Positions 1 through 8,030 of a stretch of 64,000 nucleotides of DNA are shown here, piece after piece; the stretch's first letter is position 1; every line of letters starts with the position of its first letter. The notes under the pieces were generated by a model. It had not been told where the DNA came from and made no database searches. It saw nothing but the letters and a program-made list of their open reading frames with translations. Both the position numbers and the translations under genes were made by a program. Where the stretch lies: positions 7,393 to 71,392 of the forward strand of contig NZ_WWNE01000018.1 in NCBI RefSeq assembly GCF_009909615.1, in the 5' to 3' direction. The stretch comes from Acidiluteibacter ferrifornacis (GTDB taxonomy: Bacteria; Bacteroidota; Bacteroidia; Flavobacteriales_E; Vicingaceae).

Positions 1-1154
1 CCATATTGTAGATAAATCCTTCCACGGTCAGTTAAATATCCTGGACGAGTTTGAAAGCCAAATTGCTTGTTTGCGATTTTAACTTGTTCTTTGTAGTTCA
101 ACCATGCTAATTCAGGATTTTCGCTATTTTTTTCTATCCAGAAACTCAAAAAGAATTGTTGCATCACCTTTAAATCCTTGTTTATTAGTTGGTTTTTTAC
201 AAATTGTTTTTGAACATCGGTAGAAATCGGGTAGAGATAATCTATATACCTATACAAGGTGTCTCGGTCAGTGAATTTTCCAACAAATGAACTTTCAATC
301 TCATCAAATTCATATACAATGAATGGATTACTTCTTCTAAAATTCACTGAACGTTCAGCAAGTAATTCATTTTTATTTGAAATAATTTTTACATTCAATT
401 CATAGCTGCCACTAGGTAGCTTTTTGATGTCAATATTTTTAAGGATAATTTCTTTGTCACTAGGTGAGACTTTAGAAACTCCCCTAAGGTTATTAGATAT
501 TTTTTTGGAATGCTGGTCAACAATGGAGTAGTCCACTAAATATTTTTGATCTTCAGCTACAATTAGATTGGAATTGTATATTTCAACATAAAAATCTAGT
601 TTTTCAATATCTAAGTCGAAAAAACTTGATGTATTGGGCGTTATGTGATAGCCAGCCTTGTTGAATGTACCTTCTTCAGTACTTGCTTCCAAATGAGCTA
701 CCAATTCTATATCGCTAATTTCTAGTTGATTTTTCTTTAAATCCATACTGAGTTGAAAAGAAGTTTCGAAGTCTTCTTTTGGAGTATATTTATCATCAAT
801 TGTCAACTGAAAAGTATAATTCCCAGAAGGGATGGCCAACCTTTTTACGTCAATTATATTTTGTGATAACTCTTCGCTTTCAAATTCAGGAGTGGCTAAT
901 GAAAATTTCTCATAGGTTACTACGCTATTTGAGGAATCAAGTACTATATAGGACACAATTAGTTCGCTTTTGAAAGTATTATTAGCTGTTTTTACTTTCT
1001 CAAGACTATTTCCTTTTACCTCTAAATAGGCTTCTAAATATTGTTGACCATCCGTAGTTTGAAATCGAGCATAATTGAATACAGCATTTAAAGTTGCATT
1101 AGAGTGGAAGTTTATTCCTAATAATAGTGTGGCGAATAGTACTAAATTTTTCAT
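1..1154 (-). CDS. GWxTD domain-containing protein, 3' end missing
   Basis: Partial gene: it starts at an ATG at 1154 and runs off the left edge, leaving 384 complete codons. Residues 1-20 form a signal peptide (MKN, then a leucine-rich core, ending near HSNA), so the product is exported. The middle is beta-rich and of the type seen in the N-terminal part of Bacteroidota GWxTD proteins. The last readable residues, GYLTDRGRIYLQYG, match the conserved GWxTD core, where the Trp position is Tyr here. The family has no established biochemical role that I know of. It is the last gene of a leftward unit, and its start lies about 90 bp from the divergent tRNA-Ser. Confidence 0.85.
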   Translation of the reverse strand, partial: MKNLVLFATLLLGINFHSNATLNAVFNYARFQTTDGQQYLEAYLEVKGNSLEKVKTANNTFKSELIVSYIVLDSSNSVVTYEKFSLATPEFESEELSQNIIDVKRLAIPSGNYTFQLTIDDKYTPKEDFETSFQLSMDLKKNQLEISDIELVAHLEASTEEGTFNKAGYHITPNTSSFFDLDIEKLDFYVEIYNSNLIVAEDQKYLVDYSIVDQHSKKISNNLRGVSKVSPSDKEIILKNIDIKKLPSGSYELNVKIISNKNELLAERSVNFRRSNPFIVYEFDEIESSFVGKFTDRDTLYRYIDYLYPISTDVQKQFVKNQLINKDLKVMQQFFLSFWIEKNSENPELAWLNYKEQVKIANKQFGFQTRPGYLTDRGRIYLQY

Positions 1155-1211
1155 TCCATAAAATTACTAAAAATCGAAATCAAGAAATTTAAAAAAAAAT
1201 TAAAAAAATCT

Positions 1212-1241
1212 TTTGTAAAATGAAATGCTTTGGTACTTTTG
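1212..1241 (+). promoter_or_regulatory. Promoter of tRNA-Ser (Bacteroidota type)
   Basis: TTTG at 1212-1215 is followed after 18 bp by TACTTTTG at 1234-1241, matching the Bacteroidota -33 TTTG and -7 TAnnTTTG elements. The tRNA begins 5 bp after the -7 box. The same TACTTTTGCCGCG string also precedes the SRP RNA gene near 43320. Confidence 0.7.
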
Positions 1242-1245
1242 CCGC

Positions 1246-1330
1246 GGAGAAATGGCAGAGCGGTTGAATGCACCGGTCTTGAAAACCGACGTACCGAGAG
1301 GTACCGGGGGTTCGAATCCCTCTTTCTCCG
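1246..1330 (+). tRNA. tRNA-Ser (anticodon UGA)
   Basis: An 85-nt cloverleaf of class II size. The acceptor strands GGAGAAA (1246-1252) and TTTCTCC (1323-1329) pair fully, with discriminator G at 1330. The anticodon loop reads CTTGAAA, giving TGA for UCA serine codons. A long variable arm (GTACCGAGAGGTAC) follows, then the T arm GGGGGTTCGAATCCCTC. The outermost anticodon-stem pair looks like a C-A mismatch. No CCA is encoded. It stands alone with its own promoter and terminator. Confidence 0.95.
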
Positions 1331-1335
1331 CTTCT

Positions 1336-1370
1336 AAAAGCTCAGAACGAAAGTTTTGAGCTTTTTTTGT
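1336..1370 (+). terminator. Rho-independent terminator of tRNA-Ser
   Basis: AAAAGCTCA (1336-1344) pairs with TGAGCTTTT (1357-1365), and the hairpin runs into a T tract directly downstream of the tRNA. Confidence 0.7.
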
Positions 1371-1405
1371 TTTCAAAACCACTAAACTTACCTACTCTTA
1401 ATGGA

Positions 1406-3200
1406 TCATGACGCATCAGTGAGAAAAATTGTGCTTGGCAAAGGAATAACATTATTAGAGTCTATACCTGAATAATTCATGGAATAACTCTTTGCAGTTG
1501 AAGCTCCAAACCATATCATATTTGTGGAATTAAAATCTGTAATAGAGTTTAATCCTGCATCTAGTTCTAAAGAAACAAAGTAATACTTATTATCTTTCAA
1601 TAGGGGCTTTGTGGTATTAGTAGAGGTATCTGTCAGTTGAATACTTGTTCCCGCGTATGCTCCTAAATTAAGATTGGTTAATGTTTTACTACCAGTTGCG
1701 ATTAATTTCAATTCGTTTTTCAATCCAGAATTATCAATGAATCCATTTTTCGTGGCGCCGTTGATACCATCATTAAACTCATAAAGGTTTACTTTAAGTA
1801 TGATACTATTTGCACCAGTATAGTTGTTTGGTGTGTAATATATTAAAGAAACCGAATCTAGTGCAAGGTTACTGGCTTGCCCATTTGGAAAAGAAAACAT
1901 ACTTCCAAATTCAAATTTTTTAAAAGGTCCTCCACCAGGAAAAATTTGCCGATCAAAGGAAGGTAAGCCATTAGTGACATCCACTTTTGAAAAATACTGA
2001 TCGTCATTCAATGAAAAGTACTGCATTAATGTGTCGTTGGAAGGATTATTGTCACTGTTACAACTAGTAGTATAAATTACACGATAGTCTCCGATTGTAG
2101 CCCAATTTTTCATTTTAATGGTATCAATAAAAGGTCTACCAAGCCCAACTGTTTTTAAAGTATCAATACTGGTTGAATCCTGATAAACGGTTAACCAATT
2201 GCCTAAATTGTTGCGCTGTATTTTAACATTAAGCATCGCATTGTCGGATTGGATAACTTTACCATAGCCCTTGTTCTTGACATTTGCACCATATCTAAAA
2301 TGGTGATCAACAAGTTGATTTATAGAAAAATGTCTATTATTTATTACTTGAAGATCCTTAAAGTCAGCTGCAACTGTATTCCCTGAGTTGTCAGCTTCTT
2401 CAATTGTAAGATCAATTGCTTCAGCCGTTTCTATAGAAACATCATCTATAAAAGCAAAATAGTAATCCCCTTCAAACGTGAATTTTAATCTGCAGTTTGT
2501 TAGGTTGCTTACACCGCTGGTAATTGTAGGAAATAGTATAGAAACTGTTTGTTCTGTAAAATTTATGGAGTTATTTAAAATATTTGCATGACTATAAGTT
2601 ACTCCTCCGTCCACAGATAAGCTTACACCAGGGTTTGAAATTTGAAAACTTCTGTAAAAAGTAGAAAAAACTTGACAATTAATGCTTGATTAGTGTAACC
2701 AGTTAGATCAATTGGGGGAGAAATTAATTCACCTTTATGTACACTAGGCGATGCTCCTGTTCCAAATGCTCCCGGGATACCATTATTATCTAAAAAATCT
2801 GAATCGAATAATGCTGAACCGTTTGCTTGAGAAGAGGATCCATGAGGTGTTGTTCCTTGCCAATATGCACCAGCCGAATACCCTGTTAAATTCCTAACCC
2901 AGAAAGCACTTCCTGGAGTGACTGCTCTTCCAGACAGATAAATTGATTTAACAATCCAATTAGTGATAGAAGTATCTTGTGTTGTAAATGGAGTGGAGAA
3001 TTCACCTAGAGCACCATTAGTGCTGCCTGTGCACCAAACTACAGAACCTGATTTTTTGTAGTTGGTTAAAGATTTTTGCCTTTTTATAGTTTTATTAGCA
3101 CTGCTGGTAGGAGTATGCGCTAATTTTTCGAGCGGAAATGTTTGCGCTATTTGAGCAGTCATAAAATAAGATACAGTTATAAATGTAGTTAATTTTTCAT
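1406..3200 (-). pseudogene. Secreted surface-protein gene broken by two homopolymer frameshifts
   Basis: Two open frames (about 3162-2623 and 2614-1406) form one interrupted gene. An ATG at 3200 followed by only five A residues would, with one extra A, encode a signal peptide MKKLTTFITVSYFMTAQIAQ that joins the downstream frame exactly. At 2665-2670 a run of six T (coding strand) ends the first frame at FQTLV-stop. One extra T would continue as FFSTFYRSFQISNPGVSLSV into the second frame. The middle has a jellyroll/MAM-like style (PIDLTGYTNQALIVKF) usual in Bacteroidota secreted proteins. The end, FLTDAS-stop, has no T9SS sorting domain, so the 3' part also seems lost. Either a real pseudogene, or two sequencing indels. 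Confidence 0.75.
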
Positions 3201-3501
3201 TATTAAGTATTTAAGTATTGTTTAATAAAGGATAATTACAAGACCTGAGACCAAATAGATGAGGAGAACTACAGGTTTTTGTTGTGAGCAGCAGTTTTTT
3301 TCAATGTTTCATTTGATTCTTTAAACTAATCAGTAATTAAATGAAAACTCAAAATGTCGAATGGTAGAAAAAAATTCCACGGTTTGAGCTATTTGTTCTA
3401 CTTTAACTAACGGTAGAGAATTTTTAATTGTTTGTTATTGAGCGTGTTGGTTTTTGGTGCAACTCTTTCATTGTAGAAGTCAAATCTTAAAACTTACAAT
3501 T
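3201..3501. other. Intergenic region without a recognised gene
   Basis: About 300 bp between the broken secreted-protein gene and the divergent barrel gene. It must hold promoters for both directions, but I found no clean TTTG / TAnnTTTG pair. No RNA gene or repeat was recognised. Confidence 0.5.
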
Positions 3502-4170
3502 ATGAAAAAGAGAGCAAAACAAATTTTAGCAGTATCAACTGTTTTATTGAGTACAATCTTCACAAATCCTGTCATTGCTCAAGACGAGAATGATAGCGAG
3601 TTTGGTATTAAAGGAGGACTTAATTTTTCTAACTTCTACAGTGATGAAGTAGATGATCAAAATTTAAGGATTGGTTACAATGCAGGATTGTTTTTTAAAG
3701 CAGCATTGACAGAACATTTCGCCATTCAACCTGAGGTGTTATATACAACGAAAGGAGCAACTACTAAATATGATAATTTCTTTACAGGAGAAGCTGAATT
3801 TACTCAAAAGTTTAACTATTTGGAAGTGCCAGTTTTAGCCGTTCTCAATTTAACGGATAATTTTAATATTCATGGTGGACCCTATGTGGCCTATATGTTA
3901 AAAGCAGAATTAGAGAACAATGCTGATAATGATGATTTTGATGCGGTGGAGAGTTTAAACGAAGCAGACTTTGAAAGGTTAGATTACGGTATTGCAGTTG
4001 GAGTGGGTTTCGAGTTTGATATTCTACGTTTTGGAGCACGATACAATTATGGATTAAGAGAAATTGGCAAAGATCAAACACTTAATGTTGGTGGATTCCC
4101 AGTACCTACTTCTTCGTTCAGCGATTTTAAAAATTCACAGGCTTCTTTATTTGTTGGTTTATCATTCTAG
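3502..4170 (+). CDS. Outer-membrane beta-barrel (porin family) protein
   Basis: A 222-residue protein. The ATG at 3502 is preferred over one 48 bp upstream because it begins a proper signal peptide (MKKRAKQ, hydrophobic core, cleavage after VIAQ). The mature part starts with FGIKGGLNFSNF and alternates short beta strands (GYNAGLFFK, FAIQPEVLYTTKG, YLEVPVLAVLN, GGPYVAYMLK, GVGFEFDI), ending in phenylalanine as outer-membrane barrels do. This fits the PF13568 small barrels common in Bacteroidota, whose cargo is generally unknown. It is a single gene with a strong terminator about 30 bp after the stop. Confidence 0.85.
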   Translation: MKKRAKQILAVSTVLLSTIFTNPVIAQDENDSEFGIKGGLNFSNFYSDEVDDQNLRIGYNAGLFFKAALTEHFAIQPEVLYTTKGATTKYDNFFTGEAEFTQKFNYLEVPVLAVLNLTDNFNIHGGPYVAYMLKAELENNADNDDFDAVESLNEADFERLDYGIAVGVGFEFDILRFGARYNYGLREIGKDQTLNVGGFPVPTSSFSDFKNSQASLFVGLSF

Positions 4171-4198
4171 TAGAGAAAGTCGACTACTATAAATTATT

Positions 4199-4230
4199 AA
4201 AGGGTGAGGAATTTTCCTCACCCTTTCGCA
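4199..4230 (+). terminator. Terminator after barrel gene
   Basis: AAAGGGTGAGGA and TCCTCACCCTTT form a 12-bp perfect stem with a short loop between 4199 and about 4228. It lies just past the barrel gene and before the convergent permease gene, so it may serve both directions. Confidence 0.8.
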
Positions 4231-4309
4231 TTTGTATTCATATGGTTTTATTTATAAAGTCTGATTTCACAACTTCAATAAATGATTTAATCATGTAAGA
4301 TAATGACTA

Positions 4310-5386
4310 TTAAATATTTTCATCTTTTTGATCAGGAATATCATTTTCAGCTCTTAATAACAGGGCAAAAGATTTGGTTCTTTCACTACGATAGAGTAGA
4401 ATTTGTAATATTCCTGTAACAGGAATAGCAAGTATCATCCCTATTATTCCCCATATACTTCCTCCTATAATTAAGGCAACTATAGCAGCAAGGGGGTTGA
4501 TATTTACTTTGTCACCTACAATTTTTGGGGTAATAAAATTTCCTTCCAGGAACTGTACAACTGCGTATAATATCATTACACCAATTGGGTAGGCCAAGGA
4601 ATCTTTAGTGACTAAGGCAAAGAGGGTAGGTAAACTTGCGCCAATGGCAATTCCAATATAGGGAATAACAGTAAGTACCGCTGAAAATATTCCAAAAAAC
4701 AACGCATATTCTATTCCCAAAGCGAATAGACCTATACAATTTAAAGTTGCAATAATTAAAATAACAACTCCCATTCCTCCGATGTACCCTTGTACAACTT
4801 CTCTTACTTGAGTCACTACTTTAAGGTAATTTTCGGTAGCGTCTGCTGGAGTAACTCTCTTGAAAAATAGTTTAAAATTATCTTGATACAACAAGATGAA
4901 AAATACATAAATAGGCACTAATGTTAAAAATGTAAAAATGGAGGAAGTAGTATTTACTGCTCCACTAAAAATGGAGCCACTAGATTTCAATAGATTTTGT
5001 GCACCATTTCTTAAATATGTAATTTGCTCTTTAGAAGTATAATGGAAATTCTGCTCAATATAATCTGCGATATTGTTGATGACACCTAAAAACTGATCTT
5101 GCAAGGAAGGTAATTCTGAAATTAAACTTTGAAATTGAGAGGATATCAAATAAATACCACCACCAAAAACCAAAAGCACTGACAAAAGTGTAATACCAAT
5201 TGAAAGCGCTAAATTTTTGACATACTTTTTAAGAAAATTGACTAAAGGATAGAGGGCAAGTGATATAAAAAAGGAAAATACCAAAGGGAGTAGTATAGAT
5301 TTTCCATATATGAGAGCTAAAATAGCTACTGGGATTATAACGGATAATTTATAAATCCGATCTAATCGATTGTTATTTTTTTTCAT
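4310..5386 (-). CDS. AI-2E family transporter (UPF0118 permease)
   Basis: 358 residues with about seven to eight membrane helices: two near residues 10-55, one at 58-85, then a long soluble stretch (85-150) and a C-terminal helical bundle. The family-typical segments GIFSAVLTVIPYIGIAIG and FLEGNFITPKIVGDKVNINP are present, the latter being the most conserved part of the family. Members export small molecules (AI-2/TqsA, Na+/H+ and others), so the substrate cannot be read from sequence. It is the last gene of the leftward stress-type run that starts with CsbD at 7858. Confidence 0.88.
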   Translation of the reverse strand: MKKNNNRLDRIYKLSVIIPVAILALIYGKSILLPLVFSFFISLALYPLVNFLKKYVKNLALSIGITLLSVLLVFGGGIYLISSQFQSLISELPSLQDQFLGVINNIADYIEQNFHYTSKEQITYLRNGAQNLLKSSGSIFSGAVNTTSSIFTFLTLVPIYVFFILLYQDNFKLFFKRVTPADATENYLKVVTQVREVVQGYIGGMGVVILIIATLNCIGLFALGIEYALFFGIFSAVLTVIPYIGIAIGASLPTLFALVTKDSLAYPIGVMILYAVVQFLEGNFITPKIVGDKVNINPLAAIVALIIGGSIWGIIGMILAIPVTGILQILLYRSERTKSFALLLRAENDIPDQKDENI

Positions 5387-5392
5387 GCGGTG

Positions 5393-5743
5393 TTATCGAT
5401 TAATCACACTGCTAAAAGTACGCATTATTCGATCGAAAAAAAGTTCAATTTTTTGGTTGTAATTTGCTGATAAGATTCGAACTAAATTTTTTGAAAACAT
5501 TCGGATAAATGGACTTTTTCCTCCTAATATTAGGTCGATTAACCAATCAGTTCCTAATTTAAAAAAATTTGAAGTACCTATGTTTTTCGTACTAGAATTA
5601 AAAATGGTTTTTAGGATTCTTGTTGATCCATATTGACTTTTCAAAATGGCGACATTTGCTTTAATTAATGCTTCCTTCTCTACAATTTTTACTTCGTGAT
5701 ATTGTTGAGCTTTTCTTAGACTTTCAAGATCTGTAATTTTCAT
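5393..5743 (-). CDS. Hypothetical protein in the stress cluster
   Basis: 116 residues when started at MKITDLESLRKAQQ. An ATG eight codons upstream would overlap the preceding gene by 11 bp and is less likely. The N-terminal third is charged and helical (ITDLESLRKAQQYHEVKIVEKEALIKANV). The rest is moderately hydrophobic, with a stretch around LGTDWLIDLILGGKSPFIRM. No domain recognised. Its place directly after the holin-X-like gene and 6 bp before the permease argues for co-transcription and for an envelope-related role, but this is inference from context only. Confidence 0.7.
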   Translation of the reverse strand: MKITDLESLRKAQQYHEVKIVEKEALIKANVAILKSQYGSTRILKTIFNSSTKNIGTSNFFKLGTDWLIDLILGGKSPFIRMFSKNLVRILSANYNQKIELFFDRIMRTFSSVINR

Positions 5744-5756
5744 ATTTAGAGGTAAA

Positions 5757-6098
5757 TTAGTCTTCATCTTCGAATATTTTTTTGATGGTATAATTGATCA
5801 ATGGTTTTTTGAGTAGTGTTTTTTTCGCCAATAGAAATACTAGAAAAAAGACAAGATAAATCGCAGCAACCAAAAAGAAACCTAATGCTAAGTTGTTTAA
5901 TAAATCCCCAAAGAGTAGACCAAGACTAACTGATGCAAAAAGCAAGAACAGAATTCCGACGACACCAATGATTAAATGGCTAGCAAACTCTGCAGCGCCA
6001 ATTGAAGTCTTTTCTGCAAGTTGCAATTTTAGCAACTCTACATGATGCGAGGTGTATAATTTGGCATCATCTATTATTTCGTATATTTTAGAATCCAT
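5757..6098 (-). CDS. Phage holin family / holin-X-like small membrane protein
   Basis: 113 residues. The start is placed at MDSKIYEIIDDAKLY, because the upstream ATG adds 16 residues of non-membrane sequence. An amphipathic N-terminal helix (residues 1-30) is followed by two strong membrane helices, about 38-62 and 72-98, then a lysine-rich tail. This is the layout of PF07332 (actinobacterial holin-X, holin superfamily III), widespread in non-phage stress loci, so a lysis function should not be assumed. It lies between the YtxH gene and a hypothetical gene in the same direction. Confidence 0.75.
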   Translation of the reverse strand: MDSKIYEIIDDAKLYTSHHVELLKLQLAEKTSIGAAEFASHLIIGVVGILFLLFASVSLGLLFGDLLNNLALGFFLVAAIYLVFFLVFLLAKKTLLKKPLINYTIKKIFEDED

Positions 6099-6163
6099 GA
6101 TTGAAGTTTTGGTATGAAAAATAAGTGTGCACCAAATGGTGCACACTCAGTGCTTTGAAAATA

Positions 6164-6382
6164 TTAGGCGCTTACTTTCTCTTTAGCTGACTCTTTAAAC
6201 TCATTGAATTTTTCTTTGCTTTTTTCTGCGAAGTCTTTAACGTTGTCGCTAAATTCTCCGGCTTTTTCGCCAATTTTTTCTCTTGTTTCTTTTCCACTGG
6301 CTGGAGCTAATAAGATTCCTGCTACTGCTCCTGCTGCTGCACCTACTAATGCTGCTAAGAATATTTTTGATGAATCATTCAT
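6164..6382 (-). CDS. YtxH domain-containing protein
   Basis: 72 residues. One glycine/alanine-rich membrane helix (residues 8-28, LAALVGAAAGAVAGILLAPA) is followed by the YtxH hallmark SGKETREKIGEKAG and a charged amphipathic helix rich in Lys/Glu/Phe. It is probably anchored in the inner membrane with the helix in the cytoplasm. YtxH proteins are general-stress proteins of unknown mechanism. It lies between the ArsC-like gene and the holin-X-like gene, all leftward. Confidence 0.88.
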   Translation of the reverse strand: MNDSSKIFLAALVGAAAGAVAGILLAPASGKETREKIGEKAGEFSDNVKDFAEKSKEKFNEFKESAKEKVSA

Positions 6383-6421
6383 AATTTACTGTTTTTAATT
6401 GTTTTATATTTAGTTTAACTT

Positions 6422-6784
6422 TTAATTAATTTTTAGTGTGTCAGAGGGAGTCTTCACAAATACTGTTTGATCTTCACTCTGCACGATAGGAGTTTTAATA
6501 AATTCTGGATGTTGAATTATTAAATTTAACCAATCTTCTTGATCAAATTTGCCACTAATATTAAATGCTTTAAAATTTTCATTGCTAGTGTCTATTAACT
6601 CATGTATTTCTATGTGCATTTTGTTGACTAATTGCAAAATTTGAGTACCCGTCAATTTATCTTTCGTCACATCCACTTCTTTAATGGCTAAACCATTTGA
6701 TTTGGCAAAGGCAAGCGTTTGATCATCTTTATATTTATTGCCTCCTAAATATATCGTAAGTGTTCTATGATTTGGATTATTCAT
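6422..6784 (-). CDS. ArsC/Spx-like thioredoxin-fold protein without catalytic Cys
   Basis: 120 residues. An initial strand (RTLTIYLGGNKYKDDQTLAFAKSNG) stands where ArsC proteins carry Cys-x-x-Cys or Cys-x5-Arg, but there is no cysteine anywhere in the protein. The C-terminal part, DWLNLIIQHPEFIKTPIVQ followed by a strand and VFVKTP, closely follows the ArsC pattern of nP-x-L-I-x-RPIV. I infer a family member that has lost redox chemistry and may act as a binding or regulatory protein. It sits between a small unknown gene and ytxH in the stress run. Confidence 0.65.
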   Translation of the reverse strand: MNNPNHRTLTIYLGGNKYKDDQTLAFAKSNGLAIKEVDVTKDKLTGTQILQLVNKMHIEIHELIDTSNENFKAFNISGKFDQEDWLNLIIQHPEFIKTPIVQSEDQTVFVKTPSDTLKIN

Positions 6785-6790
6785 GCCGTT

Positions 6791-7099
6791 CTAATTTATT
6801 GTTACTTTTTTGATGAATTGATCAATAGCTATTGAACTATCAGCTCCGTATGAATCTATAAGTAAGCCCTTCGTGCCATCTTTGGCCTCTATTGCATATA
6901 CTATTGAAGTATCTGCTGGATTACTCTCCCCCTCGAATCTATGAAATTCATTGATTTTAACTTCTTCGGGACTAAACTCTTTGGCTCCTACATTTGTGGA
7001 TATTTTTTTAGATGCCAACGCCTTAAAATTTGCTGTGTATCCCATATCCTTTAAAGTGTTGCAAGCTATTGATAACGTACTAAATTGATTATTTTTCAT
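6791..7099 (-). CDS. Small conserved Bacteroidota protein
   Basis: 102 residues, no signal or membrane segment. It contains VKINEFHRFEGESNPADTSIVYAI and a following GLLIDSYG, which I recall from a short Bacteroidota family often labelled phosphoribosylpyrophosphate synthetase in databases. It is far too short for that enzyme and has no PRPP loop, so the label should not be copied. The gene lies 6 bp downstream of dps and 6 bp upstream of the ArsC-like gene, so it is probably part of the same transcript. Confidence 0.75.
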   Translation of the reverse strand: MKNNQFSTLSIACNTLKDMGYTANFKALASKKISTNVGAKEFSPEEVKINEFHRFEGESNPADTSIVYAIEAKDGTKGLLIDSYGADSSIAIDQFIKKVTIN

Positions 7100-7105
7100 A
7101 GCGAT

Positions 7106-7597
7106 TTATTTTTCTAGCATACTTCTTAGCATCCATGCTGTTTTTTCGTGCACATCTAAACGATGAGTCAGTAAATCTACTGTAGCTTCATCAGAGACAT
7201 CTGCAGCAGCTGGCAATGCTTTTCGTGCTGTACGTATTAAGTTTTCATGACTTTCTAATAAGTCTTCTAACATTTCTTCTGCAGATAAATTTCCATCACC
7301 CTGCTTGATTGATGTTAATTTGTCAAATTCTTTTACTGAACCTGGTGCGTTAAATCCTAACGCTCTAATTCGCTCTGCAATATTATCAATGGCGCCGAAT
7401 AGTTCCATGTATTGTTCCTCAGTTAACAGGTGAATTTGTCTAAAGTTTAACCCTTTAACGTTCCAGTGATAGTTGTGTGTTTTAATCATTAAGTAATAAC
7501 TATCTGCCAATACACTACTTAATCCATTGCATATTTTTTCTCTTTTGTCTTTTGCTATTCCTGTATTTAATTCTATAGAACTTGTTGAAATTTTCAT
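7106..7597 (-). CDS. dps: Dps family ferritin-like DNA-protection protein
   Basis: 163 residues, the usual Dps size. The four-helix signature is clear: HNYHWNVKG (residues 41-49), FRQIH (52-56), and EQYMELFGAIDNIAERIRALG (61-81). These give the shared-interface ferroxidase ligands His56, Asp71 and Glu75, with the Trp of HW nearby. Dps dodecamers oxidise and store iron and shield DNA in starvation and oxidative stress. It is second in the leftward stress run, after CsbD. I saw no clear OxyR-like or PerR-like operator upstream. Confidence 0.95.
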   Translation of the reverse strand: MKISTSSIELNTGIAKDKREKICNGLSSVLADSYYLMIKTHNYHWNVKGLNFRQIHLLTEEQYMELFGAIDNIAERIRALGFNAPGSVKEFDKLTSIKQGDGNLSAEEMLEDLLESHENLIRTARKALPAAADVSDEATVDLLTHRLDVHEKTAWMLRSMLEK

Positions 7598-7660
7598 TAT
7601 TTATTACTTTTTTATTTTTTGATTTGAATTATTGAATTGGTTGTGCCATTAGCGGTATTG

Positions 7661-7858
7661 CTATAAATCTTTAATCACAGATTTAATTTCGTCTATAACC
7701 TCTTCTTTCTTTTTACCTAATCGGTTTTGTAGTCTACCCAATAATTCATTCTCTTTTCCTTCTATAAACATGAGGTCATCATTGGTTAGATCTCCAAACT
7801 TCTGTTGCAATTTTCCCTTAATTTGGTTCCAATTGCCTTTTATATTTAAGTCGTTCAT
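7661..7858 (-). CDS. CsbD family protein
   Basis: 65 residues. It has the CsbD pattern nearly end to end: LNIKGNWNQIKGKLQQKFGDLTNDDL, then GKENELLGRLQNRLGKKKEEV. It is a small soluble, highly charged helical protein whose expression is general-stress controlled in other bacteria; its molecular role is unknown. First gene of the leftward stress run. The gap to dps is about 60 bp, and the region upstream to about 8000 must hold the promoter. Confidence 0.93.
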   Translation of the reverse strand: MNDLNIKGNWNQIKGKLQQKFGDLTNDDLMFIEGKENELLGRLQNRLGKKKEEVIDEIKSVIKDL

Positions 7859-8030
7859 GTCTGTTTATTTTTTTGATTCATTTTCTTTAATGGAAAATTT
7901 ATGCCATTGTATAAAAACGATCAAAAATAGGCTGCAGGTCAATATATACGTTAAGTGTAGGGATGAAGGGGAGTAAGTTCGTGGGGAAATCTCTACACAG
8001 ATTGTTGAATGCTGTAGAAATCACGAGAAT

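Noticed and set aside
5460-5490. GATTCGAAC string resembling a tRNA T-loop on the minus strand
   Set aside because: No acceptor or anticodon stems around it, and it falls inside a coding gene.
5757-6098. Holin-like gene as a sign of a prophage
   Set aside because: No phage structural, lysin or integrase genes nearby. Holin-X-type proteins are common beside YtxH and stress genes.
6791-7099. Naming the small protein phosphoribosylpyrophosphate synthetase
   Set aside because: About 100 residues with no PRPP-binding loop; the database-style name is probably a propagated error.
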